Source: Hydractinia symbiolongicarpus (taxonomy: Eukaryota > Cnidaria > Hydrozoa > Anthoathecata > Hydractiniidae). Taken from it: a stretch of 64,000 nt of DNA. Within the stretch, counting starts at the first letter, position 1, and every line of letters starts with the position of its first letter. The translations under genes were made by a program, and so were the position numbers. Positions 46,481-59,349 of the stretch are shown here, in pieces. Location of the stretch: positions 1,550,001 through 1,614,000 of the forward strand of contig NC_079887.1 of the NCBI RefSeq assembly GCF_029227915.1. The letters are read 5' to 3'. Under the pieces are notes generated by a model. It saw only the letters and a list, made by a program, of their open reading frames with translations. It was not told the DNA's origin and ran no database searches.

Positions 46481-49400
46481 ATGAGACTTGTAGTTTCCAA
46501 AAATGTTTTCATATTTGATGAGACGCTTAATGAAAGAGGTTTAATCGCCGGCAAACGAAATCCCGCGATTTCCCGTAAATCCCGGGCTTGGCCCGTATAG
46601 TCGAATGTATACAAAGAAAGTACCTAGGGAGTAAACTCATTTCTCGAACGATTTTTTAATTTTTTTTTTCACCACTAAAACGCATGAGACTTGTAGTTTT
46701 TAAAAATGTTTTCATTTTTGATGAGACGCTGAATAAAAGAAGTTTAATCGCCGGCAAACGAAAACCTGCGATTTCCCGTAAATCCCGGACTCGGCCCGTA
46801 TTGTAAAGAAAGTACCCGGGATGTAAACTCATTTCCCGAACGATTTTTTAAATTACTATTTCACCACTAAAACCCATGAGACTTATAGTTTTTAAAAATG
46901 TTTTCATTTTTGATGAGACGCTGAATAAAAGAAGTTTAATCGCCGGCAAACGAAAACCCTCGATTTCCCTTAAATCCCGGGCTTGGCCCGTATAGTCGAA
47001 TGTATACAAAGAAAGTACCCTGTGAGTAAACTCATTTCCCGAACGATTTTTTAAATTATTTTTTCACCACTAAAACGCATAAGACTTGTAGTTTTCAGAA
47101 ATGTTTTCATTTTTGATGAGACGCTTAATGAAAGTGGTTTAATCGCAAGCAAGCGAAAACACGCGATTTCCCGTAAATCCCGGGCTTGGACCGTATAGTC
47201 GAATGTATACATAGAAAGTACCCTGTGAGTAAACTCATTTCCAAAACGATTTTTTAAATTATCTTTTCACCACTAAAACGCATGAGACTGGCAGTTTTCA
47301 AAAATGTTTTCATTTTTGATGAGACGCTGAATAAAAGAAGTTTAATCGCCGGCAAACGAAAACCCGCGATTTCCCGTAAATCACGGGCTTTGCCCGTATA
47401 GTCGAATGTATACAAAGAAAGTACCCTGTGAGTAAACTCATTTCCCGAACGATTTTTTAAATTATTTTTTCACCACTAAAACGCATGAGACTTGTAGTTT
47501 TCAGAAATGTTTTCATTTTTGATGAGACGCTTGATGAAAGTGGTTTAATCGCCAGCAAACGAAAACCCGCGATTTCCCGTAAATCCCGGGCTTGGCCCGT
47601 ATAGTCGAATGTTAACAAAGAAAGTATCCTGTAAGTAAACTCATTTCCAAAACGATTTTTTAAATTATCTTTTCACCACTAAAACGCATGAGACTTGTAG
47701 TTTTCAAAAATGTTTTCATTTTTGATAAGACGCTGAATAAAAGAAGTTTAATCGCCGGCAAACGAAAACCCGCGATTTCACGTAAGTCCGTGACTCGACC
47801 CGTATAGTCAAAAGTATACAGAGAAAGTACCCAGGGAGTAACCTCATTTTCCGAACGATTTTTTAAATTATTTTTTCACCACTAAAACGCATGAGACTTG
47901 TAGTCTTCAGAAATGTTTTCATTTTTGATGAGACGCTTAATGAAAGTGGTTTAATCGCCAGCAAATGAAAACCGCGATTTCCCGTAAATCCCGGGCTTGG
48001 CCCGTATAGTCGAATGTTTACAAAGAAAGTACCCTGTGAGAAAACTCATTTCCAAAACGATTTTTTAAATTATCTTTTCACCACTAAAACGCATGAGACT
48101 TGTAGTTTTCAAAAATGTTTTCATTTTTGATGAGACGCTGAATAAAAGAAGTTTAATCGCCGGCAAACGAAAACCTGCGATTTCCGTAAATCCCGGACTC
48201 GGCCCGTATAGTAAAGAAAGTACCCGGGATGTAAACTCATTTCCCGAACGATTTTTTAAATTATTATTTCACCACTAAAACCCATGAGACTTATAGTTTT
48301 TAAAAATGTTTTCATTTTTGATGAGACGCTGAATAAAAGAAGTTTAATCGCCGGCAAACGGAAACCCGCCATTTCCCGTAAACCCCGGACTCGGCCCGCA
48401 TAGTCAAAAGTATACAAAGAAATTACCCAGGGAGTAAACTCATTTTCCGAACGATTTTTTAAATTCTTTTTTCACCACTACAACGCATGAGACTTGTAGT
48501 TTTCAAAAATGTTTTCATTTTTGATGAGACGCTGAATAAAAGAAGTTTATTCGCACTCAAACGAAAATCCGCGAATTCCCGTAAATCCCGGACTCGGCCC
48601 GTATAGTCCAAAGTATACAAAGAAAGTACCCAGGGAGTAAACTCATTTTCCGAACGATTTTTTAAATTATTTTTTCACCACTAAAACGCATGAGACTTGT
48701 AGTTTTCAAAAATGTTTTCATATTTGATGAGACGCTTAATGAAAGAGGTTTAATCGCCGGCAAACGAAATCCCGCGATTTCCCGTAAATCCCGGGCTTGG
48801 CCCGTATAGTCGAATGTATACAAAGAAAGTACCTAGGGAGTAAACTCATTTCCCGAACGATTTTTTAATTTTTTTTTTTCACCACTAAAACGCATGAGAC
48901 TTGTAGTTTTTAAAAATGTTTTCATTTTTGATGAGACGCTGAATAAAAGAAGTTTAATCGCCGGCAAACGAAAACCTGCGATTTCCCGTAAATCCCGGAC
49001 TCAACCCGTATTGTCAAAAGTATACAAAGAAAGTACCCAGGGAGTAAACTCATTTCCCGAACGATTTTTTAAATTATTTTTTCACAACTAAAACGCATGA
49101 GACTTGTAGTTTTTAAAAATGTTTTCATTTTTGATGAGACGCTGAATAAAAGAAGTTTAATCGCCGGCAAACCTAAACCTGCGATTTCCGTAAATCCCGG
49201 ACTCGGCCCGTATAGTAAAGAAAGTACCCGGGATGTAAACTCATTTCCCGAACGATTTTTTAAATTACTATTTCACCACTAAAACCCATGAGACTTATAG
49301 TTTTTAAAAATGTTTTCATTTTTGATGAGACGCTGAATAAAAGAAGTTTAATCGCCGGCAAACGAAAACCCTCCATTTCCCGTAAATCCCGGGCTTGGCC

Positions 49401-50302
49401 CGTATAGTCGAATGTATACAAAGAAAGTACCCTGTGAGTAAACTCATTTCCAAAACGATTTTTTAAATTATCTTTTCACCACTAAAACGCATGAGACTGG
49501 TAGTTTTCAAAAATGTTTTCATTTTTGATGAGACGCTGAATAAAAGAAGTTTAATCGCCGGCAAACGAAAACCCGCGATTTCCCGTAAATCACGGTCTTT
49601 GCCCGTATAGTCGAATGTATACAAAGAAAGTACCCTGTGAGTAAACTCATTTCCCGAACGATTTTTTAAATTATTTTTTCACCACTAAAACGCATGAGAC
49701 TTGTAGTTTTCAGAAATGTTTTCATTTTTGATGAGACGCTTGATGAAAGTGGTTTAATCGCCAGCAAACGAAAACCCGCGATTTCCCGTAAATCCCGGGC
49801 TTGGCCCGTATAGTCGAATGTTGACAAAGAAAGTATCCTGTAAGTAAACTCATTTCCAAAACGATTTTTTAAAATATCTTTTCACCACTAAAACGCATGA
49901 GACTTGTAGTTTTCAAAAATGTTTTCATTTTTGATGAGACGCTGAATAAAAGAAGTTTAATCGCCGGCAAACGAAAACCCGCGATTTCACGTAAGTGCGT
50001 GACTCGACCCGTATAGTCAAAAGTATACAGAGAAAGTACCCAGGGAGTAACCTCATTTTCCGAACGATTTTTTAAAATATTTTTTCACCACTAAAACGCA
50101 TGAGACTTGTAGTCTTCAGAAATGTTTTCATTTTTGATGAGACGCTTAATGAAAGTGGTTTAATCGCCAGCAAATGAAAACCCGCGATTTCCCGTAAATC
50201 CCGGGCTTGGCCCGTATAGTCGAATGTTTACAAAGAAAGTACCCTGTGAGTAAACTCATTTCCAAAACGATTTTTTAAATTATCTTTTCACCACTAAAAC
50301 GC
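46481..50302. repeat. G-S-A and V-rich block with TTCAGAAATG units
   Basis: G and S repeat 45,681 onward to about 46,950, then the array turns to units with ACCCTGTGAG endings. The private left end TTCAGAAATG first appears near 47,090. Other markers: CGCAAGCAAGCG, CTTGATGAAAG with ACAAAGAAAGTATCC, and the CACGTAAGTCCGTGAC core (47,778 and, as GTGCGT, 49,989). A second set from 48,093 (S, A, Q, G, A', S) ends at 49,282. Confidence 0.75.
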
Positions 50303-52104
50303 ATGAGACTTGTAGTTTTCAAAAATGTTTTCATTTTTGATGAGACGCTGAATAAAAGAAGTTTAATCGCCGGCAAACGAAAACCCGCCATTTCCCGTAA
50401 ATCCAAGACTCGACCCGTATAGTCAAAAGTATACAGAGAAAGTACCCAGGGAGTAAACTCATTTCCCGAACGATTTTTTATATTATTTTTTTACCACTAA
50501 ACGCATGAGACTTGTAGTTTTCAAAAATATTTTCATATTTGATGGGACGCTGAATAAAAGAAGTTTAATCGCCGGCAAACGAAGATCCGCGATTTCCCGT
50601 AAATCCCGGACTCGGCCCGTATAGTCAAAAGTATACAAAGAAAGTACCCAGGGAGTAAACTCATTTCCCGAACGATTTTTTAAATTATTTTTTCACCACT
50701 AAAACGCATGAGACTTGTAGTTTTCAAAAATGTTTTCATTTTTGATGAGACGCTTAATGAAAGAGGTTTAATCGCCGGCAAACGAAATCCCGCGTTTTCC
50801 CGTAAATCCGGGGCTTGGCCCGTATAGTCGAATGTATACAAAGAAAGTACCCAGGGAGTAAACTCATTTCCCGAACGATTTTTTGAATTATTTTTTCACC
50901 ACTAAAACGCATGAGACTTGTAGTTTTTAAAAATGTTTTCATTTTTGATGAGACGCTGAATAAAAGAAGTTTAATCGCCGGCAAACGAAAACCTGCGATT
51001 TCCGTAAATCCCGGACTCGGCCCGTATAGTAAAGAAAGTACCCGGGATGTAAACTCATTTCCCGAACGATTTTTTAAATTATTATTTCACCACTAAAACC
51101 CATGAGACTTATAGTTTTTAAAAATGTTTTCATTTTTGATGAGACGCTGAATAAAAGAAGTTTAATCGCCGGCAAAAGAAAACCCGCCATTTCCCGTAAA
51201 TCCCGGGCTTGGCCCGTATAGTCGAATGTATACAAAGAAAGTACCCTGTGAGTAAACTCATTTCCCGAACGATTTTTTAAATTATTTTTTCACCACTAAA
51301 ACGCATCAGACTTGTAGTTTTCAGAAATGTTTTCATTTTTGATGAGACGTTTAATGAAAGTGGTTTAATCGCAAGCAAACGAAAATACGCGATTTCCCGT
51401 AAATCCCGGGCTTGGCCCGTATAGTCGAATGTATACAAAGAAAGTACCCTGTGAGTAAACTCATTTCCAAAACGATTTTTTAAATTATCTTTTCACCACT
51501 AAAACGCATGAGACTTGTAATTTTCAAAAATGTTTTCATTTTTGATGAGACGCTGAATAAAAGAAGTTTAATCGCCGGCAAACGAAAACCTGCGATTTCC
51601 CGTAAATCCCGGACTCGGCCCGTATTGTCAAAAGTATACAAAGAAAGTACCCAGGGAGTAAACTCATTTCCCGAACGATTTTTTAAATTATTTTTTCACC
51701 ACTAAAACGCATGAGACTTGTAGTTTTCAAAAATGTTTTCATTTTTGATGAGACGCTGAATAAAAGAAGTTTAATCGCCGGCAAACGAAAACCTGCGATT
51801 TCCGTAAATCCCGGACTCGGCCCGTATAGTAAAGAAAGTACCCGGGATGTAAACTCATTTCCCGAACGATTTTTTAAATTATTATTTCACCACTAAAACC
51901 CATGAGACTTGTAGTTTTTAAAAATGTTTTCATTTTTGATGAGACGCTGAATAAAAGAAGTTTAATCGCCGGCAAACGAAAACCTGCGATTTCCCGTAAA
52001 TCCCGGGCTTGGCCCGTATAGTCGAATGTTTACAAAGAAAGTACCCTGTGAGTAAACTCATTTCCAAAACGATTTTTTAAATTATCTTTTCACCACTAAA
52101 ACGC
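50303..52104. repeat. Nine-monomer HOR, copy 1 (1802 bp)
   Basis: Monomers: A (ATCCAAGACTCGACCCG), X, H (ATCCGGGGC), S (50,911), A-like, V (TTCAGAAATG, CGCAAGCAAACG), A' (51,508, TTGTAATTTTC), S (51,711), A/V. Private markers recur at +1802 (ATCCAAGACT at 50,401 and 52,203). Confidence 0.9.
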
Positions 52105-53906
52105 ATGAGACTTGTAGTTTTCAAAAATGTTTTCATTTTTGATGAGACGCTGAATAAAAGAAGTTTAATCGCCGGCAAACGAAAACCCGCCATTTCCCGT
52201 AAATCCAAGACTCGACCCGTATAGTCAAAAGTATACAGAGAAAGTACCCAGGGAGTAAACTCATTTCCCGAACGATTTTTTATATTATTTTTTTACCACT
52301 AAACGCATGAGACTTGTAGTTTTCAAAAATATTTTCATATTTGATGGGACGCTGAATAAAAGAAGTTTAATCGCCGGCAAACGAAGATCCGCGATTTCCC
52401 GTAAATCCCGGACTCGGCCCGTATAGTCAAAAGTATACAAAGAAAGTACCCAGGGAGTAAACTCATTTCCCGAACGATTTTATAAATTATTTTTTCACCA
52501 CTAAAACGCATGAGACTTGTAGTTTTCAAAAATGTTTTCATTTTTGATGAGACGCTTAATGAAAGAGGTTTAATCGCCGGCAAACGAAATCCCGCGTTTT
52601 CCCGTAAATCCGGGGCTTGGCCCGTATAGTCGAATGTATACAAAGAAAGTACCCAGGGAGTAAACTCATTTCCCGAACGATTTTTTGAATTATTTTTTCA
52701 CCACTAAAACGCATGAGACTTGTAGTTTTTAAAAATGTTTTCATTTTTGATGAGACGCTGAATAAAAGAAGTTTAATCGCCGGCAAACGAAAACCTGCGA
52801 TTTCCGTAAATCCCGGACTCGGCCCGTATAGTAAAGAAAGTACCCGGGATGTAAACTCATTTCCCGAACGATTTTTTAAATTATTATTTCACCACTAAAA
52901 CCCATGAGACTTATAGTTTTTAAAAATGTTTTCATTTTTGATGAGACGCTGAATAAAAGAAGTTTAATCGCCGGCAAAAGAAAACCCGCCATTTCCCGTA
53001 AATCCCGGGCTTGGCCCGTATAGTCGAATGTATACAAAGAAAGTACCCTGTGAGTAAACTCATTTCCCGAACGATTTTTTAAATTATTTTTTCACCACTA
53101 AAACGCATCAGACTTGTAGTTTTCAGAAATGTTTTCATTTTTGATGAGACGCTTAATGAAAGTGGTTTAATCGCAAGCAAACGAAAATACGCGATTTCCC
53201 GTAAATCCCGGGCTTGGCCCGTATAGTCGAATGTATACAAAGAAAGTACCCTGTGAGTAAACTCATTTCCAAAACGATTTTTTAAATTATCTTTTCACCA
53301 CTAAAACGCATGAGACTTGTAATTTTCAAAAATGTTTTCATTTTTGATGAGACGCTGAATAAAAGAAGTTTAATCGCCGGCAAACGAAAACCTGCGATTT
53401 CCCGTAAATCCCGGACTCGGCCCGTATTGTCAAAAGTATACAAAGAAAGTACCCAGGGAGTAAACTCATTTCCCGAACGATTTTTTAAATTATTTTTTCA
53501 CCACTAAAACGCATGAGACTTGTAGTTTTCAAAAATGTTTTCATTTTTGATGAGACGCTGAATAAAAGAAGTTTAATCGCCGGCAAACGAAAACCTGCGA
53601 TTTCCGTAAATCCCGGACTCGGCCCGTATAGTAAAGAAAGTACCCGGGATGTAAACTCATTTCCCGAACGATTTTTTAAATTATTATTTCACCACTAAAA
53701 CCCATGAGACTTGTAGTTTTTAAAAATGTTTTCATTTTTGATGAGACGCTGAATAAAAGAAGTTTAATCGCCGGCAAACGAAAACCCGCGATTTCCCGTA
53801 AATCACGGGCTTTGCCCGTATAGTCGAATGTATACAAAGAAAGTACCCTGTGAGTAAACTCATTTCCCGAACGATTTTTTAAATTATTTCTTCACCACTA
53901 AAACGC
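52105..53906. repeat. Nine-monomer HOR, copy 2 (1802 bp)
   Basis: Near-identical to copy 1; differences seen include TTTATAAATT for TTTTTAAATT near 52,481 and GACGCTT for GACGTTT near 53,150. From about 53,770 the last unit switches to the ATCACGGGCTTTGCCCG core. Confidence 0.9.
53805..53819. other. Second, GC-rich dyad in the monomer core
   Basis: ACGGGC and GCCCGT flank TTT, a perfect six-base-pair stem. The same place reads CGGGC-TTG-GCCCG in G and V monomers (for example 14,327-14,339), and in the CACGTAAGTC variant a neighbouring stem TCACG/CGTGA forms (58,223-58,238). In A monomers only CCG/CGG remains. Confidence 0.65.
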
Positions 53907-54515
53907 ATGAGACTTGTAGTTTTCAGAAATGTTTTCATTTTTGATGAGACGCTTGATGAAAGTGGTTTAATCGCCAGCAAACGAAAACCCGCGATTTCCC
54001 GTAAATCCCGGGCTTGGCCCGTATAGTCGAATGTTAACAAAGAAAGTATCCTGTAAGTAAACTCATTTCCAAAACGATTTTTTAAATTATCTTTTCACCA
54101 CTAAAACGCTTGAGACTTGTAGTTTTCAAAAATGTTTTCATTTTTGATGAGACGCTGAATAAAAGAAGTTTAATCGCCGGCAAACGAAAACCCGCGATTT
54201 CACGTAAGTCCGTGACTCGACCCGTATAGTCAAAAGTATACAGAGAAAGTACCCAGGGAGTAACCTCATTTTCCGAACGATTTTTTAAAATATTTTTTCA
54301 CCACTAAAACGCATGAGACTTGTAGTCTTCAGAAATGTTTTCATTTTTGATGAGACGCTTAATGAAAGTGGTTTAATCGCCAGCAAATGAAAACCCGCGA
54401 TTTCCCGTAAATCCCGGGCTTGGCCCGTATAGTCGAATGTTTACAAAGAAAGTACCCTGTGAGTAAACTCATTTCCAAAACGATTTTTTAAATTATCTTT
54501 TCACCACTAAAACGC
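53907..54515. repeat. Three-monomer insert V-A-V (609 bp)
   Basis: CTTGATGAAAG unit, CACGTAAGTCCGTGAC unit and TTGTAGTCTTCAG unit. With the preceding 1802 bp they make the 2411-bp offset to the next copy. The same trio sits before copy 1 at about 49,694-50,302, so the full HOR is 12 monomers and copy 2 is a nine-monomer deletion form. Confidence 0.8.
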
Positions 54516-56126
54516 ATGAGACTTGTAGTTTTCAAAAATGTTTTCATTTTTGATGAGACGCTGAATAAAAGAAGTTTAATCGCCGGCAAACGAAAACCCG
54601 CCATTTCCCGTAAACCCCGGACTCGACCCGTATAGTCAAAAGTATACAGAGAAAGTACCCAGGGAGTAAACTCATTTCCCGAACGATTTTTTATATTATT
54701 TTTTTACCACTAAACGCATGAGACTTGTAGTTTTCAAAAATATTTTCATATTTGATGGCACGCTGAATAAAAGAAGTTTAATCGCCGGCAAACGAAGATC
54801 CGCGATTTCCCGTAAATCCCGGACTCGGCCCGTATAGTCAAAAGTATACAAAGAAAGTACCCAGGGAGTAAACTCATTTCCCGAACGATTTTTTAAATTC
54901 TTTTTTCACCACTAAAACGCATGAGACTTGTAGTTTTCAAAAATGTTTTCATTTTTGATGAGACGCTTAATGAAAGAGGTTTAATCGCCGGCAAACGAAA
55001 TCCCGCGTTTTCCCGTAAATCCGGGGCTTGGCCCGTATAGTCGAATGTATACAAAGAAAGTACCCAGGGAGTAAACTCATTTCCCGAACGATTTTTTGAA
55101 TTATTTTTTCACCACTAAAACGCATGAGACTCGTAGTTTTTAAAAATGTTTTCATTTTTGATGAGACGCTGAATAAAAGAAGTTTAATCGCCGGCAAACG
55201 AAAACCTGCGATTTCCGTAAATCCCGGACTCGGCCCGTATAGTAAAGAAAGTACCCGGGATGTAAACTCATTTCCCGAACGATTTTTTAAATTATTATTT
55301 CACCACTAAAACCCATGAGACTTATAGTTTTTAAAAATGTTTTCATTTTTGATGAGACGCTGAATAAAAGAAGTTTAATCGCCGGCAAACGAAAACCCGC
55401 CATTTCCCGTAAATCCCGGGCTTGGCCCGTATAGTCGAATGTATACAAAGAAAGTACCCTGTGAGTAAACTCATTTCCCGAACGATTTTTTAAATTATTT
55501 TTTCACCACTAAAACGCATAAGACTCGTAGTTTTCAGAAATGTTTTCATTTTTGATGAGACGCTTAATGAAAGTGGTTTAATCGCAAGCAAACGAAAATA
55601 CGCGATTTCCCGTAAATCCCGGGCTTGGCCCGTATGTTCGAATGTATACAAAGAAAGTACCCTGTGAGTAAACTCATTTCCAAAACGATTTTTTAAATTA
55701 TCTTTTCACCACTAAAACGCATGAGACTTGTAATTTTCAAAAATGTTTTCATTTTTGATGAGACGCTGAATAAAAGAAGTTTAATCGCCGGCAAACGAAA
55801 ACCTGCGATTTCCCGTAAATCCCGGACTCGGCCCGTATTGTCAAAAGTATACAAAGAAAGTACCCAGGGAGTAAACTCATTTCCCGAACGATTTTTTAAA
55901 TTATTTTTTCACCACTAAAACGCATGAGACTTGTAGTTTTCAAAAATGTTTTCATTTTTGATGAGACGCTGAATAAAAGAAGTTTAATCGCCGGCAAACG
56001 AAAACCTGCGATTTCCCGTAAATCCCGGACTCGGCCCGTATTGTCAAAAGTATACAAAGAAAGTACCCAGGGAGTAAACTCATTTTCCGAACGATTTTTT
56101 AAATTATTTTTTCACCACTAAAACGC
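54516..56126. repeat. 12-monomer HOR, copy 3 (first part)
   Basis: A (AAACCCCGGACTCGACCC), X (GATGGCACGC), then H-S-A-V-A'-A' from 54,921 to 56,126. It matches 50,303 onward at +4213 and 52,105 onward at +2411, but carries A' at 55,924 where the earlier copies have S. Confidence 0.85.
54921..56126. repeat. Six-monomer tandem duplication H-S-A-V-A'-A', copy 1 (1206 bp)
   Basis: S begins ATGAGACTCGTAG (55,124); V reads CATAAGACTCG and GTATGTTCG. The same markers recur at +1206. Confidence 0.9.
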
Positions 56127-57332
56127 ATGAGACTTGTAGTTTTCAAAAATGTTTTCATTTTTGATGAGACGCTTAATGAAAGAGGTTTAATCGCCGGCAA
56201 ACGAAATTCCGTGTTTTCCCGTAAATCCGGGGCTTGGCCCGTATAGTCGAATGTATACAAAGAAAGTACCCAGGGAGTAAACTCATTTCCCGAACGATTT
56301 TTTGAATTATTTTTTCACCACTAAAACGCATGAGACTCGTAGTTTTTAAAAATGTTTTCATTTTTGATGAGACGCTGAATAAAAGAAGTTTAATCGCCGG
56401 CAAACGAAAACCTGCGATTTCCGTAAATCCCGGACTCGGCCCGTATAGTAAAGAAAGTACCCGGGATGTAAACTCATTTCCCGAACGATTTTTTAAATTA
56501 TTATTTCACCACTAAAACCCATGAGACTTATAGTTTTTAAAAATGTTTTCATTTTTGATGAGACGCTGAATAAAAGAAGTTTAATCGCCGGCAAACGAAA
56601 ACCCGCCATTTCCCGTAAATCCCGGGCTTGGCCCGTATAGTCGAATGTATACAAAGAAAGTACCCTGTGAGTAAACTCATTTCCCGAACGATTTTTTAAA
56701 TTATTTTTTCACCACTAAAACGCATAAGACTTGTAGTTTTCAGAAATGTTTTCATTTTTGATGAGACGCTTAATGAAAGTGGTTTAATCGCAAGCAAACG
56801 AAAATACGCGATTTCCCGTAAATCCCGGGCTTGGCCCGTATGTTCGAATGTATACAAAGAAAGTACCCTGTGAGTAAACTCATTTCCAAAACGATTTTTT
56901 AAATTATCTTTTCACCACTAAAACGCATGAGACTTGTAATTTTCAAAAATGTTTTCATTTTTGATGAGACGCTGAATAAAAGAAGTTTAATCGCCGGCAA
57001 ACGAAAACCTGCGATTTCCCGTAAATCCCGGACTCGGCCCGTATTGTCAAAAGTATACAAAGAAAGTACCCAGGGAGTAAACTCATTTCCCGAACGATTT
57101 TTTAAATTATTTTTTCACCACTAAAACGCATGACACTTGTAGTTTTCAAAAATGTTTTCATTTTTGATGAGACGCTGAATAAAAGAAGTTTAATCGCCGG
57201 CAAACGAAAACCTGCGATTTCCCGTAAATCCCGGACTCGGCCCGTATTGTCAAAAGTATACAAAGAAAGTACCCAGGGAGTAAACTCATTTCCCGAACGA
57301 TTTTTTAAATTATTTTTTCACCACTAAAACGC
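56127..57332. repeat. Six-monomer tandem duplication, copy 2 (1206 bp)
   Basis: H reads GAAATTCCGTGTTTTCC; S at 56,330; A' at 56,927 and 57,130, the latter beginning ATGACACTTG. Followed by an S-type unit at 57,333 with CGCCGTCAAACG and a full-length tail. Confidence 0.9.
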
Positions 57333-57929
57333 ATGAGACTTGTAGTTTTCAAAAATGTTTTCATTTTTGATGAGACGCTGAATAAAAGAAGTTTAATCGC
57401 CGTCAAACGAAAACCTGCGATTTCCGTAAATCCCGGACTCGGCCCGTATAGTAAAGAAAGTACCCGGGATGTAAACTCATTTCCCGAACGATTTTTTAAA
57501 TTATTTTTTCACCACGAAAACGCATAAGACTTGTAGTTTTCAGAAATGTTTTCATTTTTGATGAGACGCTTAATGAAAGTGGTTTAATCGCAAGCAAGCG
57601 AAAACACGCGATTTCCCGTAAATCCCGGGCTTGGCCCGTATAGTCGAATGTATACAAAGAAAGTACCCTGTGAGTAAACTCATTTCCAAAACGATTTTTT
57701 AAATTATCTTTTCACCACTAAAACGCATGAGACTTGTAGTTTTCAAAAATGTTTTCATTTTTGATGAGACGCTGAATAAAAGAAGTTTAATCGCCGGCAA
57801 ACGAAAACCCGCGATTTCCCGTAAATCACGGGCTTTGCCCGTATAGTCGAATGTATACAAAGAAAGTACCCTGTGAGTAAACTCATTTCCCGAATGATTT
57901 TTTAAATTATTTTTTCACCTTTAAAACGC
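57333..57929. repeat. S-V-A connector
   Basis: Three monomers: S (57,333), V with TTCAGAAATG and CGCAAGCAAGCG, and a unit with the ATCACGGGCTTTGCCCG dyad ending CACCTTTAAAACGC. Confidence 0.8.
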
Positions 57930-58335
57930 ATGAGACTTGTAGTTTTCAGAAATGTTTTCATTTTTGATGAGACGCTTGATGAAAGTGGTTTAATCGCCAG
58001 CAATCGAAAACCCGCGATTTCCCGTAAATCCCGGGCTTGGCCCGTATAGTCGAATGTTAACAAAGAAAGTATCCTGTAAGTAAACTCATTTCCAAAACGA
58101 TTTTTTAAATTATCTTTTCACCACTAAAACGCATGAGACTTGTAGTTTTCAAAAATGTTTTCATTTTTGATGAGACGCTGAATAAAAGAAGTTTAATCGC
58201 CGGCAAACGAAAACCCGCGATTTCACGTAAGTCCGTGACTCGACCCGTATAGTCAAAAGTATACAGAGAAAGTACCCAGGGAGTAAACTCATTTTCCGAA
58301 CGATTTTTTAAATTATTTTTTCACCACTAAAACGC
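57930..58335. repeat. Two-monomer tandem duplication, copy 1 (406 bp)
   Basis: V with CTTGATGAAAG, TCGAATGTTAAC and GTATCCTGTAAG, plus A with CACGTAAGTCCGTGAC. Repeated at once at +406. Confidence 0.9.
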
Positions 58336-58741
58336 ATGAGACTTGTAGTTTTCAGAAATGTTTTCATTTTTGATGAGACGCTTGATAAAAGTGGTTTAAT
58401 CGCCAGCAAATGAAAACCCGCGATTTCCCGTAAATCCCGGGCTTGGCCCGTATAGTCGAATGTTAACAAAGAAAGTATCCTGTAAGTAAACTCATTTCCA
58501 AAACGATTTTTTAAATTATCTTTTCAACACTAAAACGCATGAGACTCGTAGTTTTCAAAAATGTTTTCATTTTTGATGAGACGCTGAATAAAAGAAGTTT
58601 AATCGCCGGCAAACGAAAACCCGCGATTTCACGTAAGTCCGTGACTCGACCCGTATAGTCAAAAGTATACAGAGAAAGTACCCAGGGAGTAAACTCATTT
58701 TCCGAACGATTTTTTAAATTATTTTTTCACCACTAAAACGC
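58336..58741. repeat. Two-monomer tandem duplication, copy 2 (406 bp)
   Basis: Differs from copy 1 at few places (CTTGATAAAAG, CAAATGAAAACC, TTTTCAACACT, GACTCGTAG). Confidence 0.9.
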
Positions 58742-59349
58742 ATGAGACTTGTAGTCTTCAGAAATGTTTTCATTTTTGATGAGACGCTTAATAAAAGTGG
58801 TTTAATCGCCAGCAAATGAAAACCCGCCATTTCCCGTAAATCCCGGGCTTGGCCCGTACAGTCGAATGTTTACAAAGAAAGTACCTTGTGAGAAAACTCA
58901 TTTCCAAAACGATTTTTTAAATTATCTTTTCACCACTAAAACGCATGAGACTGGTAGTTTTCAAAAATGTTTTCATTTTTGATGAGACGCTGAATAAAAG
59001 AAGTTTAATCGCCGGCAAACGAAAACCCGCCATTTCCCGTAAACCCCGGACTCGACCCGTATAGTCAAAAGTATACAGAGAAAGTACCCAGGGAGTAAAC
59101 TCATTTCCCGAACGATTTTTTATATTGTTTTTTTACCACTAAACGCATGAGACTTGTAGTTTTCAAAAATATTTTCATATTTGATGGGACGCTGAATAAA
59201 AGAAGTTTAATCGCCGGCAAACGAAGATCCGCGATTTCCCGTAAATCCCGGACTCGGCCCGTAAAGTCAAAAGTATACAAAGAAAGTACCCAGGGAGTAA
59301 ACTCATTTCCCGAACGATTTTTTAAATTATTTTTTCACCACTAAAACGC
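58742..59349. repeat. V-A-X connector
   Basis: V with TTGTAGTCTTCAG and GTACAGTCG (58,742), A with GACTGGTAG and GACCCG (58,945), X (59,147) with GTAAAGTC. A and X, followed by H, are repeated at +4460 (63,607 for X). Confidence 0.85.
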
